From Protea cynaroides (lineage: Eukaryota; Streptophyta; Magnoliopsida; Proteales; Proteaceae): a stretch of 64,000 nucleotides of DNA. Under the pieces are notes generated by a model. That model saw nothing but the letters and a program-made list of their open reading frames with translations, ran no database searches and had not been told where the DNA came from. The DNA is taken from NCBI GenBank assembly GCA_028583415.1, contig CM053272.1, positions 68,555,439 to 68,619,438 of the forward strand, read 5' to 3'. The position numbers and the translations under genes are program-made. Positions 11,721 through 23,699 of this stretch are shown here, in pieces (within the stretch, counting starts at the first letter, position 1; every line of letters starts with the position of its first letter).

Positions 11721-12715
11721 TGTAAGCACCCCATTTTCGCCATTTCCAACTGAACAATGCCTTACTAGTGCGTGGACAGCAAAGGAAGAAAGATAAGTGA
11801 AAATTTAGATTTTGGGCTACGACCTCAAGGTAGTTTTTGGTGGGCCCCACAATAAGGTCACAGGCTGTAATCTGCATGGTTGCATAGGTCATGGAATTAT
11901 CTTCAAAATGATACCAGAATTGCCCAATTCTGATATCAAATGAAGAAGATATGGTCATTTTAGTCAGATGATACGTACAAGGGACGTTTCTAAAATTATC
12001 ATAAATAATCCCAGGGGCTTTCATGTAAATTATCGTAAGTTGGATTGTTTGAATTTCAAATCATCATATCTTGATCATCCGACACCTGAATCATACGGTT
12101 TATGTACCATTATTCCTTATTTTTAGTCCTCTTCAAAGTGAACGTAAAGGATTTCCGGTAGAAGTCACCAGTGGGCCCCATGCAATCTTGCATGCAAAGT
12201 TATCATTAGAACTTCAAAGCTTCATATCTTTTTCGTTCTACGTCGGATTCAGATGATTCCAAAGCCGTTATTCTTCATTTGTGATATCCTACAAAGTGGA
12301 TGTAAAATATTTTCGGTAGAAGCCTCCGAAGGATCTCATGCAGAATGGTCAGCCAAATTATCGATAATTGGCTTGCTTAAACTTCAAAAAGTCATAAGTT
12401 GGCCATTTTCTTTTCCAAATGAGGTGATTCAAGTTCCAATATTCCTCATTTTTAATGTTCTACAAAGTGAACATAGAAAATTTGGAATAAAGGTTATCAG
12501 AAAATTCTGTGTGGGATGACAGCGGAAATGGCCCATGAAGTAATAGAGAGAGAAAATCCAATTAATTCTAATCAATCCAGTCAACTCAGTTCAAGCCAGT
12601 TCTGGTCCAACCTAGCTCAACCCATATCAATTTAACTCAGTCAACCCAAGCCAGTCTCAACCCATTTTTGAATCAGTTCATCCAGCTGCATAATATTTAT
12701 ATATATTATATATAT

Positions 12716-12719
12716 TGTA

Positions 12720-12778
<59 letters not shown>
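12716..12778. repeat. (TA)n microsatellite in LARD1 3' LTR
   Basis: Near-pure TA dinucleotides. A (TA)n run also occupies the equivalent place in LARD2 (63237-63294). Confidence 0.95.
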
Positions 12779-12780
<2 letters not shown>

Positions 12781-12828
12781 ATTAAATATATGTGTATATA
12801 TGTATATAAAATATATTATTATATATAA

Positions 12829-13660
12829 ATGATAAAATATAAAAAAAGAAAAGAAAAAGGAAAGAAAAGGGAGAGAGGACGTGAAAAGGAGAGGGATTTA
12901 GGTTTTTGGATAGAATGCAATAAAAAGAAAAAGAAAAAAGGAAAGGAGAAGAAGATAGGACGTGATTTAGAGAGAAAAGGGAAGAATCCAAAAGATTTTT
13001 TTGAAAAAAGGAAAGAAAAGGGAGAGGAGACGTGAAAAGGAGGAGGATTTAGGGTTTCTAGATGATTTCCAAAAGAAAAAGGAAAGAGAAGGAAGGAGAG
13101 AAAGGAAAGAGAGAAGGGGTTTTCTAGAAGAAGGAGAAAAAGGAAAGAAAGGAAGAAGAAAAAACGTGGGAAGGAAGAAAAGAAAGGAAAGAAGAAAAAA
13201 TGGAAAAAAAATTTCTAGAAAAAAGAAGAAAATGAAGGAAGAGAAAAGAAGGAAAGAGGAGGAGAGGATTTTCTAGAAGAGGGAGAGATAGAGAACGTGT
13301 GGAATGGAGAAGGAGAAGAGAAAAAGGAAGGAAAAGAAGAAAGGAAAGAAGAAAAAGGAAAAAAAAAGATTTTCTAGAAAAAAGAAGAAAGGAAAGAAGG
13401 ATCTTCTAGAAAAGGAGAGAAAAATTATAAATTGGCAAGAGAAGAGAGAGGAGGGTCTCTTTTTGGAGACCATAGAGAGAGGAGAACGTGGTTGAGGGAG
13501 AGAAAAACGTGAGTGAGAGAGAGAAAATGTGAGAGAGGGAGAAAGAAAGAGAGAAAAGAGAAAAGAAAGAATAGAGAAGAAGAAAAGAGAGAAAGAGAAG
13601 AGAGAAATAAGCAGAAGAGAGGAGAAGGAGGATTTAATTCAAAGAGGGTTGATACAACCT
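12829..13660 (+). repeat. Purine-rich (GA/AAAG) tract in LARD1 3' LTR
   Basis: About 830 bases that are almost all A and G on the plus strand, punctuated by ACGTGA and TTTCTAGAAG fragments. Open frames on both strands (Lys/Glu-rich or Phe/Ser/Leu-rich) come from base composition. LARD2 has the matching tract at 63304-63735. Confidence 0.85.
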
Positions 13661-16539
13661 CCAATCACCCTTCATCAACGGTTTCGCTTGATTTGAGCCC
13701 AAGGTTAGTACTCTAAACAAATTTAGAGGTCGTTAGAATGCTTGAATGCCAATTTTGCTTGAAAAAGGCTAATTTCCATGAAATCTCAATCATGACTGCT
13801 CTATTACATGCTTGTTAATGTTAGGATGCCTATGTCTAACATTTTTCATGAATTATAATTTGTCTAAGCTATTCAATGATGGATTTTTGAATGATATACA
13901 ATGATGTTTGATGTTTTTTTTGCAAATTTCATAAAGTGGTTTTCTAATCTGAAAATTCCAGATTTAGGGTTCAAATTTAGGACGTACATCATATGTATTT
14001 TTTCTAAGATTTTGAAGCCAAATATTTTATGGGAGTCTCTCTGATATGTTAGAAGACTACCCTAAAAATTTCGTTCCATTTAGAATTGAAGAAATATATC
14101 AAAAAATTTGCCTTTGACATTGCTATTTTTCTCAGATGTAATGCAATCCTCCGTCAGAAAGTCTCTAGACAAAGGCCTTATGGCCATAATCAGAAAATCC
14201 ACTTAACATTAACTTTTTATACATGAAAATCTTCTAAACAATGGCACTGGTTTCATATTTTTTTCATTTTTCGTTGAATTGATATCAATTTTTAAGTGCA
14301 TAGTGCTCTGATTTTAAATCTGTCATGATGTACTGATTTGCTTGATTGAAAAGAGTCATTTTTTACAAAGAAAATATACTGTTTTAACTTGTTTTTCTTA
14401 ATGAAATTTTATATCAGACAGTTATCTACATAGACATATGTCTGTATTTAATTTTTATCAAGAATAGAATTTTATTTGGAATTTATGGTGCCACTGGTCA
14501 AAAATCTGGAACAGATTTGACCAGTGCACATGTTCGGTCTTAGGGCATATCTTTGACCTATTTTTGCTTTCTGTTGGGATTCAAATCCTTCATATGAAAT
14601 ATAATATATTAAGTCATATTTCTATGAAAAAAAGTTGAGCTTGATTTGAGTTTTGAAAGACCTACTTATAGTCATTCTTGTATAATGTGACAAATCTGAA
14701 TACAGTTCATAGTTTTGTCCATTATCTGGAACCTTGTGTCACAATTTTCACAGTTTTGAGTCATTAATCTTCCCAAATTTCTTCATAAGAATTAAAAAAT
14801 TTTCAAAGAACATTGAACATATGTTTTTTTTGATAATTTTGCACATTTCAAAAAAAAAAGTTTCATTGATGTCTCATTCATTATAACATCAATGATTGTT
14901 TAAATGAATTCTGCCATATTTGGATAAATGGCTATATTTGGAGCATTCATATGCTTTGTTTGGATTGTGCATACCATGTTTGCCACATTTCATGTATTGC
15001 TATTTTTGGTAGAATAGATAAATTTTTACCATATTTTAGTAAAATCTTAATTTTTTTTAAGTCTTACTATGCTTAGATAATAGCATATAAGATCTTTCCT
15101 TTTTTTTTGAAAAATTCATGTCATATATGCATTTTATGATTGGTACTTACCATATTGATATATAGATGCATATTAGATCTTGCATATTAGATCTTGCCAT
15201 ATTAGATCTTGCAATGCTTAGATCTTGCCATATTAGATCTTGTCATATTAGATCTTACCATATTAGGCTCTTGCCTTATTTGCAATACATGCCATATTTG
15301 AGAGATTTTAAACAGTCTTACTACATGTAAATTTCTTCCCATAAATATTTTATATGCCATATTCAGATAGAATATTCTATTTTGGGTAATAATTTAATTT
15401 ATGCAACACCCTAGTCGAACTGCCATTTCTGCACACTTCTAGAAGACAATCTAGGTGTGGGGACGTGCATTTAGGCACCCACATTCTTGGGAAGGGCATA
15501 ATGGGAATAATAAAAAATTTTAATAAAGAAAGAAAAAATGTTTTGCCAAACCTTTCAAAATTAGAATTCAGGATGAAAAGGGTAATTTAAAACGATTTTG
15601 CCCCTCGGTAAACCCTAAACCTAGAATAGGTTCTAAACCCTAACCTAGAATAGGTTCTCAATCCCAAACCTAGAATAGGTTCTCACTTTCTAACCTAGAA
15701 CAAGTTATATTTTGAACTACGTAAATTTTGATTCCTAGGGCAAACCCTAGGATACGTAGGCCATTTGGGAGAATCCCAAATTTGGATCCACACCTTAGTC
15801 CACTCGGACTATCCATAGGTCCACTAGGATATTTATCCACACCTTAGTCCACTCAGACTATCCATAGATCCACTAAGATATCCATCCATATTCCAATCCA
15901 AAAAGGGTTATCCAAATCTTAGTCCACTTGGACTATCCATAGATCCACTAGGATATTTATTTACATTTTGACCCACATAGGGTTATCCACATTCCAACCC
16001 AGAGTGGGTTATCCATATTTCAACCCAAATAGAGTTATCCTTAAATCCACTAGGACTATCTATCAGTCCACATGGACTATCCAGATCCTAACCCATAGGG
16101 TTTTCTCAGCCTTTCAAGCATAAATTTCAACTTGAACAATAAACTTAATCATGCACAAGCATAAATCATAGCCATAAACTTTAATCACACCTGAACTACG
16201 ATGGTGAACCTGATTTTCAGAATAATTCCGTGATACGTAGGCAATCTGATGGATACAGATTCGGTTCAATGATATCAAACCACTTGGTTTGGTTTGGTTT
16301 AACAAATAGAGTCTAGCATAGGAAAGGTATAGGAGACCGATTTTGATCGGGCGGTTTGGGTGCCTAACCCCTTCCCATAACCGTAACCTGACGCTTACCC
16401 AATCTCTGATGGACCAGAAATCCAATCTAAGGGTCATGAGTCAATTGAAGTCTTACCTTGGGGTGAGATTTTACATTTCTAAGGTCCTAGACCTAAATCT
16501 AGGTGGTGACTTCTAAAGATTTCCATCTTTGACCTCACA

Positions 16540-16939
16540 CATACTAGTGGGGCACGGTGATTCATGGGGGTGGTAATCCAAGGACTTCTGCTGGCGAGCA
16601 ACCAAAGTGAAATGAATAAACATAATAAACATAGGTGGTGCCATTCTTTGTTTTCTACGCCCCTCCGGTAGGGGTAAAGATACTGGCATAGCTTTACACT
16701 CCCAAAGGTTGGGTGACCAAAGAGGGAGTCAATGATTATTGGGTGTACGATAGTTGGTGTATGTGGGGTCTATGGTGAGAGGTGATGAACCCTATAAAGA
16801 TGAGTGTCCCCAAGGGGGGAGTTTACCTGTAGAAGTCGTTTTGCAGTCTGGGGTCGTTTATTCAGCTTCTATTTTCACCCAAGATGTAGAAACACAAACC
16901 TGAGACTCGATATAAAATAAATTACATTTCATCTCATTA
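16540..16939 (+). repeat. Probable fragment of element D 5' LTR
   Basis: Lies between the LARD1 end and the solo LTR. After removal of the solo LTR and one CATTA copy it reads straight into 19275-19878, which ends in a primer site, so it is most simply the middle of the D 5' LTR. It does not overlap the surviving part of the D 3' LTR, so this cannot be checked by alignment within the window. Confidence 0.5.
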
Positions 16940-19269
16940 TGTCACACCCCAATTCTGGTCTAATCGGAATGGTGTGATAAACTACCAATAAACCAACTGT
17001 TCAACTAGGATCTCGTATAGGTCGTACCCACTATATCAAACCACACACACATTCCACATTAATAATCAGAGGTAATAAACAAATAAGCAGAAGTCTTACA
17101 GATAATGAACTGAGAGTTTAACAGTGATAAATAAGTATTTAATCTAATTATCTCCAAACCACAAGACATAAAAATAAATAATCAATTACATATCAGATGT
17201 TCAAATTAAAACTAAACTTAAGCAAAAACACATTGGTTGCACTCGCATGATGAATCTGCTCATCTTCTTCAGCTTCTATGTCCATCGCAGCAACGTGTCC
17301 ATACGTCAGCGCATTCATATAATCCTCAATAGTAGGGCTTGTATCATCAACTAAAAATATTTGACATCGAAAGGGTGAGCACACTTCATGGCTCAGTGAG
17401 CAAACAAAACAATGCAACAAACATATGCATGCATTCAATTTATATCTTTGGTCTGATTTTTAAGTTTACAATGTGCTATAGAAAGGTTTGGTGGCCTCCG
17501 CACCTCTATACATGAGTGTGTGAATCCGTCCAATGGATCAAACACCATTGTCGTCCCATGCACCCACCATGGAATAGAGATAGAGCTAAATTATCCGGAT
17601 CAAACACCGCCAACACTTCCCCTGATGGCCTACCCATACCAACACGTAAGCCCCTATTGGAGAGGCTTGCAAATTGGGCTCGCAACTAACCAATCCTAAT
17701 GTCAAACAGTGTATCCAAGGCCTCACCCCAGCATCCCTCAATACGTCCATAGAGATAGAGCTAAGGTCCCCCAGTAGAGTCAGAGACCACACGGTCTGAG
17801 ACCACCTCCCCTGATGCCCTACAACGCAATAGTTCTGCTAAGGTAATGGTGATACGATGATGTTAGTGGGCAAGACTTGAGTAGAGATAGAGCTAGAATC
17901 TGGTGACGAGGTCAAAGACCACCATGCCACGTCCTCTCCTTGATGCTTCACTCACATCCAACACACCAACCACACACATACATTCACACGCCTATTCCTA
18001 GCATCATCATCATCATCATGTTATAAATAAACAGAATTAAATATGCATGAACAGTAATAGTAGAAATATTAGATGACATGTGAGATACACATTACAAGCA
18101 TACAAGCATAGAATCAATCATGGCATTGGACTCAATAAAAATAAATAGTTTGTTATTAACCAATTAGTTTAGGTCTTGTTCCCTCACCTGTTAGCAATAC
18201 TCGATCTCCTTCCAAGTCTTGAAATTCTCTTTCAATCAATTTAACAACCTAAAAGTTATATGAATTTAAGTTAGGGTTCATATATAACATGTTATAGTAG
18301 TAAAAAATCGAAATAGTGCACTGATAGGTGTTTGATTGGCCCTATGGTCTCATACTGTATCGACCTTACTTCCTACAGTCGATCCCCTACGATCGCATAT
18401 GGTGCGACTATAGCTGTGACCATATGGTTTCTGGATATTCTCGAATGCCTATGGTCGATCCGCTGGTCAGGCTAGTCATGTTATGGTCGATCGTAGCTGC
18501 GACCTTGAGATTTCTGATCACAGACTACATGCAATTCGAGTTTTTCCTGGGTCAAATCCTCTATTCTTCAATTAGATTTATTCTAAGGTCATCCTATGGC
18601 CATCATTAGTAGTTTCTTATCAACCCTAATCACCAAACTCATTCCCCATGGTTATCCTTGGAAATTACTCAAGGAATCACATGGATCATGATAGGTTGAC
18701 ATCTCCAATCCTCCATAGAATCCTTAGTCCATAGAATTAACATCTTTGAGATTAGGTTCATACCTTTGCCTGTGATAGAGAGCCAATCTCTTCTCAGCAA
18801 ATCCTCTCTTTAACCTTTTCTTCTTCTCCTTCTCTTCCTTCTCTTTCTCTAGGGTTTACTAATGTTCTAAAAGAGTAAAAAAGGACTGAGGGACGTCCTT
18901 TATATAGAGGAAAACTCTCCATATAGAGTCCTCTTTTAATTATGAAAGCAATCCGTTAGTTTAGGAAAGTTTTCAAAACTAGGAGTCTGATCTGGGGTCT
19001 CACGGTCGATGGCTACAGTCGCAGAACCCGTCAACCGTAGGGTCGAAAACATCGACCACAGGGTCCTGGATCCGAGATCTTCATTTTTACCATATGGTCG
19101 ACCATACCTACCTAGGTATCCGACCATATGCATACAGTTTTGGGTGTTGAGTCGATTTTTATACTTGGTTTGTGATCCATCTTCACACGATCAGTCTACT
19201 TGGTCCAACTATGATGGAACGACCTGGCACGACACGATTAGACCAAGTTAGTAGAGTGTGGGTCTTACA
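16940..19269 (-). mobile_element. Solo LTR of the B/C family, 2330 bp
   Basis: Begins TGTCACACCCC and ends GGGTCTTACA, the reverse complement of the family LTR (TGTAAGACC ... TGTGACA). It is flanked by a perfect 5-bp duplication, CATTA at 16935-16939 and 19270-19274, with no interior and no second LTR, so it is the product of LTR-LTR recombination. It carries the TATGGTCG-type motif blocks (about 18338-18505 and 18998-19135), a predicted splice donor (18763) and the LTR exon-like frame (17193-17339). Confidence 0.92.
17193..17339 (-). other. LTR exon-like frame, solo LTR copy
   Basis: Encodes PTIEDYMNALTYGHVAAMD near the LTR's own 3' end. A one-base shift after about codon 29 changes the Cys-rich tail, and the usual acceptor GCAG has become ACAA. 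It is a decayed copy of the 41-codon frame seen intact at 28412, 29366, 32726, 38548 and 60056. Confidence 0.55.
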
Positions 19270-19274
19270 CATTA

Positions 19275-19878
19275 GTTGTTGTATGTGCATTGCATGTGAT
19301 AATTCACTGAGGTAGGATGTGAGCTCACCCTCGTGTCAATACTATTTTTCAGATCCTTCTGTAGGTGGCTTTTTGATTGCTGATTTTATGGAGTTTCCTT
19401 TTACTAGTGTGGTGGCTGGTACTGATGATGTTGGTGGAGAGCACAACGAGGGCTGCACCTACAGCAGCTGCTTCTACGCATGACGTAGCCTTCCCCTTAC
19501 TTTCTCCCTTCCTTGATACACTACAGTTTTTTTTATTATGATTATTTTTGTTGGTAGATAAGAGGTTTATCAAATCAATGTAATAGATTTACTCTTTTTA
19601 CTTAGGCATGTGTATATGGATATTATGATATTTTGTAAAGAATAACTGGTTTGTAACAAATAATATGATATATAGTATGGGATATGTTATCATTTGGGTG
19701 CATCTATCAATAGTAAATGCTTTCGCTATTTTATTATTGTTTTCTCGATTATTGTGGTTATTGCATTTATAGACTGGGATTTATTTTGTAACCATTATGA
19801 TAGTAATCTTGGATGTATTCGGATGCCACAAGGGTTGACTCGAATATCACGCTTGATTCTCCAGAATGGGTAGTGACA
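19275..19878 (+). repeat. Element D 5' LTR, 3' end
   Basis: Ends GTGACA, four bases before a Met-type primer site. It contains the Del-type sequence CTGAG...GAGCTCACCC followed by a pyrimidine-rich splice-acceptor-like site ending CAG at 19352. Confidence 0.75.
19352..19483 (+). other. LTR exon-like frame, element D version
   Basis: Behind the acceptor ACTATTTTTCAG an open frame of 43 codons begins in the same phase as the B-family exon (one codon base before the junction). It encodes GFLIADFMEFPFTSVVAGTD, then an acidic stretch and a Cys-containing tail ending SSCFYA. It shares the pattern (aromatic-Met/Val-x-x-x, VVAG/HVAA, acidic block, Cys tail) and the position near the LTR end, but sequence similarity is weak. 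Confidence 0.4.
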
Positions 19879-19882
19879 ACAC

Positions 19883-19895
19883 TAGTATCAGAGCC
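19883..19895 (+). other. Element D primer binding site (tRNA-iMet type)
   Basis: TAGTATCAGAGCC compared with the usual TGGTATCAGAGCC, complementary to the 3' end of initiator tRNA-Met apart from one change. Confidence 0.75.
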
Positions 19896-20067
19896 AACCA
19901 CTTTGTATTACTTATAAGTTTTTCCTACACACGCATTTTCACGTGTCAGTGGTAGATGCATATGTTAACTAAAAGACATGTATAAACCAATAGTAGTGAT
20001 AGGAACAACATAATTTAGTCACCAATTAAGAGAACTAAGCAAGCGAATAATACACAAGTAAAGTAAA

Positions 20068-20071
<4 letters not shown>

Positions 20072-20152
<81 letters not shown>
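20072..20152. repeat. (TA)n microsatellite in element D leader
   Basis: About 40 TA units between the primer site and the 3' end of the antisense gene. The rest of 19896-20315 shows no gene. Confidence 0.95.
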
Positions 20153-20154
<2 letters not shown>

Positions 20155-20315
20155 TGTTAAGTACAAAATGGGGTATAGTCCACCTAGACCGTTACTCTTA
20201 TACAGATAATAAGTACCAAAAGGTAGGTGCTGGTGTTAAACACATAGTAAGAAAGATAGTGTAATCACTGAGGATCACAAGTAGATGGTGGAGCAGGCAT
20301 CATAGAGGTTCGAAC

Positions 20316-21502
20316 CTATCGAAGGTCCTCATCAAAGGCATCCTGATGCCTCACTATGGTCTGTTGAACATGCTGCATGCTAGCTAGCTCTTCTATCATT
20401 TTCCATTGACCTTCCTGGATAGCGGTGAATATTTCCTCAACTCAAGTCATGCATCCTCAAGGTCTAGCTAGTGTTGTAGAGGTGGAAGCCCCATTTCCTA
20501 CTGGGACTTCACTTTCACTGTCACTATCCTCCCTGGTAGCTACTCTGTATACCACTGGATGTCTCTGATGTGCTCTCCAGCGTAGCTTTTCGAAGGCCTC
20601 GAGCTCCAGGTCAGACATCACCACTTCATGTAGCTTCATCCAAACAATGCTGGTCCAATCGAATGGAGAAGACTGCTTTCCATTCTCCATTTCCTCTCCC
20701 ATGAAGCTCACCCCAAAGTGAACTAATATGTGAGACAACAGACGACTATATGGCAGTCTTACATCTGGACCCAGGTGGTTTGCTAAGAACAACATGCGTC
20801 TCAAGATAATATATGAGAGACATAGTTGCTCTCTCTGAAGTACGTAGTGTGTCACATACATACCAAATGTGTTCAACTTGTCCCTATGTCCAGCCTTAGG
20901 GAGTATCTTGTGCTGAATGATGCAACTAATGATCTTAGGAATGGGTCTATAGTCGGGCTCAATATTTTCTTTCTCTAGATCCAACTTGTTGTGAAGGATG
21001 AGCTCTCAGCGTAAGGTAACCCACTGATCCTCTAGGTAGTCTATAGACGAAGCCCAAAAATATATAGTTCTTTCTGCAGAAGAAACATTGAGTATTTCGC
21101 CCAGACTAGCGATACTCATAGTGATACGTACGCCTTTTACCATGCTGGTAAGACGTAGCATGCTTGCCTCATCAACAGTATAGCCCAAATTGTAAAAAAA
21201 ATGCCTCACTAAGTTGGGGTATACGTCGTTCCGTATGCGCAAGGTTGGGGTCCAACCTAGTGCATCGAAGTGCACCCCAATAGCAAACCTGGCCAACTCC
21301 TCCAAGATGACGTAATGTCTTGCCTCAATCTTGGCTATGGCGACCTTCCCCCAGTTTTCACTACAGTCATATGATAGGAAGCGTGTCCTATCAAACCTCT
21401 TAGTTGGGATGATCCTACTGCCCTTGCACGTGTCATAATGCCTACAGGTCAGGCTTATGGAAAGAATCTCAGTTGGAATGATGGGTTGGGCAAGAAGGAC
21501 AT
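20316..21502 (-). pseudogene. Antisense extra gene of element D (putative plant transposon protein family)
   Basis: Runs opposite to D gag-pol. Two long frames (21533-21006 and 20984-20457) carry KGVRITMSIASLGEILNV and, later, CLSYIILRRMLFLANHLG with LPYSRLLSHILVHFGVSF, then an acidic Ser-rich segment and a C-terminal tail (to TAG at 20316) that continues beyond a stop at 20457. The order matches the gene in element B at 58237-59443 and, from family knowledge, the 'putative plant transposon protein' domain found in extra ORFs of plant Ty3/gypsy elements. The likely ATG (21502-21500) lies seven bases after a splice acceptor (intron 21623-21509). Frameshifts near the start and around 21000 and the stop at 20457 break it. 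Molecular role unknown. Confidence 0.7.
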
Positions 21503-21508
21503 GGTTCC

Positions 21509-21623
21509 CTAGGAAAACGAAGTGGGAAAACAATGCCCTAATCCTATGAGATCACTAATACGTGAAATAAAACCTAGGTATGCCCAATGAAGTAGAACGA
21601 TCAGGGTAAGGGAGATAACATAC
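21509..21623 (-). other. Predicted 5'UTR intron of the element D antisense gene
   Basis: Reading the minus strand, donor TTTTTAG|GTATGTTATC at 21623 and acceptor TTTTCCTAG| ending at 21509 bound a 115-base intron; the ATG follows seven bases later. The B gene has the same layout. Confidence 0.55.
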
Positions 21624-21772
21624 CTAAAAACAGAAGGAATGGGGATGTATTGCTCAATGTAGTTAGAAACTGCAAGAAGGGGGGAAAAACCTTTAGAAAT
21701 CAGAGGGAACCATATTTCTCTCCTTTCTCTCAAAAATTGTCTAATGTGGGCTCCAAATGTGAAGGCACGAGC

Positions 21773-21781
21773 CTTTTTATA
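21773..21781 (-). promoter_or_regulatory. TATA box for the element D antisense gene
   Basis: TATAAAAAG on the minus strand, about 150 bases before the predicted donor and about 270 before the ATG. It sits inside the element facing away from gag, so it would drive the antisense gene alone. Confidence 0.55.
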
Positions 21782-21824
21782 GGATTCTGGCCTCGTGGTA
21801 CCAGCAGACCTGTCACTTAAGCCC

Positions 21825-22200
21825 TGCTACTGCTTCATTCTACCGGTTGACCAAAAATCCAGCCAATTGGACTTTTGGGCACCAAAGATTAACTAGAGTC
21901 ATTTAAAACTTACCGGAGTCACATAATACCTCTTTGTGCCTTTGGTATATTTGTAAACTTGGAAAATTTTCTAAGTGTTCAACCGGTAAAATAACCAGAT
22001 GAACAGTCATCTGCCACTTCACTTGATCCACTTGACCTACTGGAAATCAGGTTCGTCTACAGGTGATACGAACCGAATGACTAATCGGAAGTTAGTTCAC
22101 CCGGTGCCGATCATCTACTTTTCCCAATAAATTGGGGGGATTACTAACCGGTCCCACCCAACCGGTAGAGTTTGCTGCCAGTCATTGCTATCGGTTCAAG
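21825..22200. promoter_or_regulatory. ACCGG motif cluster between antisense gene and gag (element D)
   Basis: Repeated ACCGGT or close variants: CTACCGGTTG, TTACCGGAG, CAACCGGTAAA, ACCCGGTG, TAACCGGTCC, CAACCGGTAG and ATCGGTTC. The cluster lies upstream of the TATA box of the antisense gene. The same core recurs in the LTR fragment E (33888-33962). Confidence 0.5.
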
Positions 22201-22367
22201 AAAAATAGCATAAAATGGACTTGAAACATGGAAAATTGTGATGCATTGTTTACAACTGCCATAACATGAAGTGTTTAAGATATTGTTATGATTTAATTGG
22301 ACTTATGGTTGATAATAACATTGGGCATTTACAGATTTGCCCTATCAACCTATAAGATTGACGAGCC

Positions 22368-23688
22368 ATGCCTCCAAGGAGAAGACCTAGAGGAAGGAAT
22401 GCCATTGCAAACCCTCCGACTGAGTATGAGGGTAGTATAGGCTAGGGTGGTTCAAATTCACCACTACGTGTACCACCGCCACCACCACCACCTCCTCCGC
22501 CACCAGTAAATCTTCCTCTGCCACCTCCAGTGCAAACGACAACAGATATGGCGGCAGTTATGGGTGGTTGGGTACAAAACCTGGAAGACTAGAAAAGGAA
22601 TACAACTGCGGTCTTTACTGAATTATTGGCTGCTCTACGTATGGTGCCTCTAGCTCCACCAGTTCCTGGACAAGCAAAGGGTGGAGGCATATCTCCAATT
22701 CCTCCTATACTACATGTGCATGAGCAGGTGCCCCTAGTACCACCAATTCATCATGATCTGGCACCAATGCCTGCAACTCATACTTTCCTTGCCTTAGCAG
22801 GCATCCATTTACAGCCTCAATTAGATGGGGAAAAAGTGATGAACAATTTTCAGTGTATGCACCCATTTAAATTTATTGGGGTGGATACCAACCCAATGTA
22901 GCCGGTTATTTAGATCCAAGCTATGGGGAAGACCATGGAAACCCTGATGTGCACCGAGGCACAAAAGTCGTTATGCACAACCTTTCAACTGGAAGTGGTG
23001 CCATATGATTGGTAGAAGGGCATCCAACCTATCTTTAAGGAAGCATTTTACAAGAACTTCTTTCCCCAAAACTTTAAAGATCGAAAAGAGGTTAAGTACC
23101 TCAATCACACTCAGGGGGGGTAATAATTTTGAGTCATATCAACAGAAATTTGAAGAGCTCTTCTACTTCTCTACCACATCCATGAGGGATGAAGAGCCTA
23201 AACTAAGGTGCTTTGTACAAGGTCTGAGGGGAGACATCAAGGTGATAATGGAGTCCATGAGACTGACAGAGTATAGTGATGCCGTGCAAGTGGCAAAAAG
23301 TGTTGAGGATGGGTACCATTAGAATTACCAAGGCCAAAACAGGCCCATGAGCTTCACTAACAACCACATCAACAAGCAGTTTCGGGCTCACTATCCCAAT
23401 TCTTTCATGATAGCTTCTCCTGCCCTATCCATAGTGAGGCCCTCTTATAGCAATCCGGCCTCCACTCAAAATAAGCCTGTATTTGGACCCAAGACAACTC
23501 AGCCAAGGCCTGCAGCTTCAAGTGCCTCTTCTATGCCATTTGGCACTTGCTTTAACTGTGGAAAGTTGGGCCATTTCGTGAGGGTGTGCCTAGAACCAAA
23601 GAAGGCACCACCGCTAGGATATGGCAAGGTCATTGCCTTATCAACTGATGATGCAGAAGGCTTACCTGGAGTCGTCACAGGTATTTAG
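22368..23688 (+). pseudogene. gag: Element D gag
   Basis: Starts at ATGCCTCCAAGGAGAAGACC, a basic N-terminus usual for chromovirus Gag, followed by a Pro-rich stretch. An in-frame TAG is already at 22443 and more stops follow. The capsid region is visible (FEELFYFSTTSMRDEEPK, then FVQGLRGDIKVIMESMRL). The zinc knuckle CFNCGKLGHFVRVC (CX2CX4HX4C) is intact at 23548-23589. Gag forms the virus-like particle and binds the element RNA. Several frame changes make it a pseudogene. Confidence 0.85.
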
Positions 23689-23699
23689 CATTTTTTTAA

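Larger units (their letters stand above)
1..16539 (+). mobile_element. LARD1: giant non-autonomous LTR retrotransposon, 5' end outside window
   Basis: Bases 1-2570 repeat at 13970-16539 with the same overall length and a few percent difference, so they are the two LTRs of one element; the 5' LTR is cut by the window edge. A tRNA-Arg type primer site follows the first LTR (2572-2588) and a purine-rich tract (11708-11720) precedes the second, which fixes plus orientation. The interior between them, 2571-11720, has no gag, protease, RT or integrase in any frame that I can recognise, only tandem repeats and unassigned sequence. With a full 5' LTR the element would be about 18.8 kb. The primer type and LTR size suggest a derivative of the Tat/Ogre lineage of Ty3/gypsy (family knowledge plus inference). 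It must have been moved by proteins of another element. Confidence 0.85.
11721..16539 (+). repeat. LARD1 3' LTR, complete, 4819 bp
   Basis: Runs from TGTAAGCACC after the polypurine tract to CTCACA at 16539, where the match to the 5' LTR ends. Order inside: diverged tandem copies of about 165 bp (12050-12540), a CAACC/CAGTC-rich stretch, a (TA)n run (about 12716-12778), a purine-rich tract (12829-13660), AT-rich sequence, the minisatellite (15168-15275) and the hairpin array. A possible splice donor, AAG|GTTAGT, follows the purine tract near 13702. The target-site duplication cannot be tested because the left flank is outside the window. Confidence 0.9.

Noticed and set aside
12782..13716. 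Several overlapping frames on both strands rich in Lys/Glu or Phe/Ser/Leu
   Set aside because: They come from an A/G-only tract that lacks stop codons by composition; both strands are open at once and nothing resembles a domain.
20457..21533. Minus-strand frames as a host gene
   Set aside because: A homologue sits at the same antisense place in element B, so the gene belongs to the elements.
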